Origin: Sphingobacteriales bacterium
GTDB lineage: Bacteria > Bacteroidota > Bacteroidia > Sphingobacteriales > Sphingobacteriaceae
DNA: 52,776 nt
Reading direction: 5' to 3'
NCBI GenBank assembly: GCA_004292865.1
Contig: RDXP01000118.1
Span: 1 to 52,776, forward strand
Shown: piece after piece, positions 50,404 through 52,776 of the stretch
Layout of the letters: every line of letters begins with the position of its first letter
Position numbering within the stretch: the first letter of the stretch is position 1
Notes under the pieces: model-generated
What the model was told of the DNA's origin: nothing
The model's database searches: none
The model's input: the letters and a program-made list of their open reading frames with translations, nothing else
Translations under genes and position numbers: made by a program

Positions 50404-52776
50404 TTATTTTAAACCAGTTTCTATCTCCTTTTTCAAAAACAAACCTGTAAAACTTTCTTTACATTTTATCAATCCTTCGGGGGTACCGGTAAAAATAATT
50501 TTGCCGCCACCTTTGCCACCTTCGGGGCCAAGGTCTATCACATGGTCGGCAATTTTTATCACATCTAAATTATGCTCGATAACCAAAACGGTATTTCCCC
50601 TATCCACAATTAAATTTAACACGCCTAGCAACACGTTAATATCCTCGAAATGGAGGCCTGTGGTAGGTTCGTCTAAAATATAAAAAGTATTGCCCGTATC
50701 TTTTTTAGATAATTCGGTGGCTAGTTTTACCCTTTGCGCTTCGCCACCCGATAGCGTAACCGACGATTGCCCCAACGTAATATAGCCCAAGCCCACATCT
50801 TTTAAGGTTTTTATTTTGCGGTAAATGGATGGGATGTTTTCAAAAAAATCAACCGCATCTTCAATACTCATATCCAATACATCGCTGATAGATTTTCCGC
50901 GAAAGCGAACCTCTAACGTTTCTCGGTTGTAGCGTTTGCCACCACAGGCTTCGCAAGGCACTTGCACATCGGGCAAAAAGTTCATTTCTATTACTTTAAG
51001 TCCGGCTCCAGTACAGGTTTCGCAACGGCCCCCTTTTACGTTAAACGAAAAACGGCCAGGTTTGTATCCGCGTATGCGAGATTCGGGCAATGCCATAAAC
51101 AGGTTGCGAATATCCGAAAACACTCCTGTATAAGTTGATGGATTAGAGCGTGGTGTGCGGCCAATGGGGCTTTGGTTTATCTCAATTACTTTATCAATAT
51201 GTTCTAAACCTTTAATTTCTTTATGCGGCATGGGGTGTTTTTTTGCCCTAAAAAAATGCTTGTTTAAAATGGGATACAGCGTTTCGCCTATTAAAGTAGA
51301 TTTTCCGCTTCCCGAAACTCCGGTAACGCATATCAATTTCCCTAACGGAAAATCGCAAGACACATTTTTTAAATTATTGCCCGTAACACCTTTAAGCGAA
51401 AGCGTTTTTCCGTTTCCGTTTCTCCGCTGGGGCGGGATGATAATGCCCATATCGCCGTTAAGGTACGATGCCGTTAACGTATTTGATGCCAGTATTTGTG
51501 CAGGCGTACCCTCGGCAACTACAGTACCGCCGTGTATGCCTGCGGCTGGGCCCATATCTATCACATAGTCGGCCTCTAGTATCATATCTTTATCGTGTTC
51601 TACCACCAAAACGGTATTGCCTAAATCACGTAAGTTTTTTAAAGCGTTAATTAAGCGGTCGTTATCTCGCTGGTGCAAACCTATGGATGGTTCGTCCAGA
51701 ATGTACATCACATTCATTAATTGCGAGCCTATTTGCGTAGCCAAACGTATGCGTTGCGCTTCGCCGCCCGAAAGGGTGCGGGCGGTACGGTCGAGGGTGA
51801 GGTACGATAAACCAACATCCAACAAAAAGCCAATGCGTGAGCGTATTTCTTTTAAAATTTCTTTGGCAATGGTGTTTTGGCGTTCGTTAAAGGTGGCTTC
51901 CACATTATCAAACCATAATTTTAAGGTGTTGATATCCATCGACGCCAAGTCGAAAATATTTTTATCGCCCACTTTAAAGTTTAACGATTCTTTTTTTAGC
52001 CTTGCGCCATCGCACACGGGGCAGGTTTTTAAAACCCTAAAATTATCTAAATCACCAGCCCCCGTATCGCCACGTTTTTCGCTTTGTTCTTCCAGCATTT
52101 TTATAATGCCATCAAACTGTATCGAATAATTTTGCACATTCCATTTGTTATATTCCACAGGTACACTCACTAAATCGGGTACACCGTGTAACAAAATATC
52201 GATAGCTTCGGGGGCTAGTTTTTCGATAGGATTAGATAAGGAGAAATTATATTTTTTGCCTAACGCTTTGATAACCTGAAATATCCATACCTCTCGGTAT
52301 TCGCCCAGCGGGGCTAAGCCGCCGTTTATAATGCTTAGTTTACGGTCGGGTATTACGGATTCTTCATCCACATCAAACACAAAACCCAAGCCATCGCACT
52401 CGGGGCAAGCACCATACGGTGAGTTAAACGAAAACGTGTTGGGCTGCGGTTCATCGTACGATACGCCTGTGGTGGGGCACATTAAAAATTTAGAGAAATG
52501 GTAGGCATTGTTCTCCTTATCGGATACTTTAATAATGCCTTTGGCCATTTTTAAGGCCGATTGTATGGAGGTTTGCAGTCGGGCTTTGTCTTTTTCGGAT
52601 ACAATTAGCCTATCTACCACGGTTTCTATATCGTGTATTTTGTACCTATCGAGCTGCATTTTTGGCGTAACATCTAGTATCTCGCCATCAACCCTTACTT
52701 TTAAATATCCTTGTTTGCGTATTTGCTCAAAAAGCTCTCGGTAATGCCCTTTACGGCCTTTTATAATGGGAGCTAA
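50404..52776 (-). CDS. uvrA: Excinuclease ABC subunit A, N-terminus cut by window edge
   Basis: 790 residues of UvrA are present; roughly the first 150 lie beyond the right edge. UvrA scans DNA for damage and loads UvrB in nucleotide excision repair. In order: the first zinc module (CPTTGVSYDEPQP... CPECDGLGF), the signature LSGGEAQRIRLATQIGS and Walker B MYILDEPSIGLHQRD of the first ATPase, Walker A VTGVSGSGKSTLIGETL, the second zinc finger CETCTGAG...CEACGGKRY, then LSGGEAQRVKLA and FYILDEPTTGLHFED of the second ATPase. The frame is open through 52776 without a start. The sequence is intact within the window. Confidence 0.97.
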   Translation of the reverse strand, partial: LAPIIKGRKGHYRELFEQIRKQGYLKVRVDGEILDVTPKMQLDRYKIHDIETVVDRLIVSEKDKARLQTSIQSALKMAKGIIKVSDKENNAYHFSKFLMCPTTGVSYDEPQPNTFSFNSPYGACPECDGLGFVFDVDEESVIPDRKLSIINGGLAPLGEYREVWIFQVIKALGKKYNFSLSNPIEKLAPEAIDILLHGVPDLVSVPVEYNKWNVQNYSIQFDGIIKMLEEQSEKRGDTGAGDLDNFRVLKTCPVCDGARLKKESLNFKVGDKNIFDLASMDINTLKLWFDNVEATFNERQNTIAKEILKEIRSRIGFLLDVGLSYLTLDRTARTLSGGEAQRIRLATQIGSQLMNVMYILDEPSIGLHQRDNDRLINALKNLRDLGNTVLVVEHDKDMILEADYVIDMGPAAGIHGGTVVAEGTPAQILASNTLTASYLNGDMGIIIPPQRRNGNGKTLSLKGVTGNNLKNVSCDFPLGKLICVTGVSGSGKSTLIGETLYPILNKHFFRAKKHPMPHKEIKGLEHIDKVIEINQSPIGRTPRSNPSTYTGVFSDIRNLFMALPESRIRGYKPGRFSFNVKGGRCETCTGAGLKVIEMNFLPDVQVPCEACGGKRYNRETLEVRFRGKSISDVLDMSIEDAVDFFENIPSIYRKIKTLKDVGLGYITLGQSSVTLSGGEAQRVKLATELSKKDTGNTFYILDEPTTGLHFEDINVLLGVLNLIVDRGNTVLVIEHNLDVIKIADHVIDLGPEGGKGGGKIIFTGTPEGLIKCKESFTGLFLKKEIETGLK

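Overview
The window looks like chromosomal DNA of a Bacteroidota bacterium. The class cannot be fixed from sequence alone, but Sphingobacteriia/Chitinophagia/Cytophagia types fit. Evidence: AT-rich DNA; TonB-dependent receptors with carboxypeptidase-like N-terminal domains; a receptor/DUF4249 lipoprotein pair; a PorV/PorQ-family protein; DUF4159 and DUF2490 proteins; promoters of the Bacteroidota TTTG / TAnnTTTG type; and few Shine-Dalgarno sequences. No rRNA, tRNA or CRISPR array was seen.

Layout. 1-2639: truncated gene for a large secreted surface protein. 3055-11075: rmuC, a small membrane protein, polyprenyl diphosphate synthase, an ECF sigma factor, crtZ-murB, tyrS and an AcpH-like protein. 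11072-12151: PorV-like protein. 12192-16902: compact copper-handling island on the minus strand, with a CopA-CopB fusion oxidase, an HMA-MauE membrane protein, a 46-residue peptide with three Cys-Cys pairs, an HMA-AraC regulator, an HMA lipoprotein and a Cys-rich exported protein. 17160-19852: yicC-gmk-(frameshifted membrane gene)-nadD. 20153-22411: TonB receptor with a DtxR-type operator and a decayed DtxR-like gene divergent from it. 22892-25980: 5-FTHF cyclo-ligase, efp, rsmE, DUF4159. 26025-29174: receptor plus DUF4249 lipoprotein. 29828-32974: MntH-UspA fusion with its DtxR-family regulator, divergent from an Lrp regulator. 33207-34829: flavin amine oxidase, probably accessory. 34978-38647: gnd-zwf-pgl, the oxidative pentose phosphate branch. 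39569-40456: Rpn-type nuclease/transposase gene nested inside a repeat. 40923-44350: Nudix, CDF exporter, ferredoxin and LuxC-like acyl-CoA reductase. 44705-48914: murF, SbtA-like transporter, NADP isocitrate dehydrogenase and a small coiled-coil protein. 49303-52776: zinc-ribbon mini-protein, DUF2490 protein and uvrA, truncated at the right edge.

Three threads link the parts. First, metal handling recurs: the copper island, MntH with DtxR, a DtxR-box receptor, and a CDF exporter with a Cys-rich tail. Second, a family of non-coding elements of about 210-260 bp, with inverted ends close to ACTAAACTTTCGGAGG and AT-rich 5-bp target duplications, sits between genes at six loci plus fragments. One copy has been split by the Rpn-type gene, and the empty site can be reconstructed. 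Third, several promoters carry exact or near-exact palindromes that look like operators: two DtxR-type boxes and a 36-bp perfect palindrome at the ECF sigma promoter.

Start codons were chosen by family comparison and promoter position. Several genes have only TTG or GTG as a plausible start.
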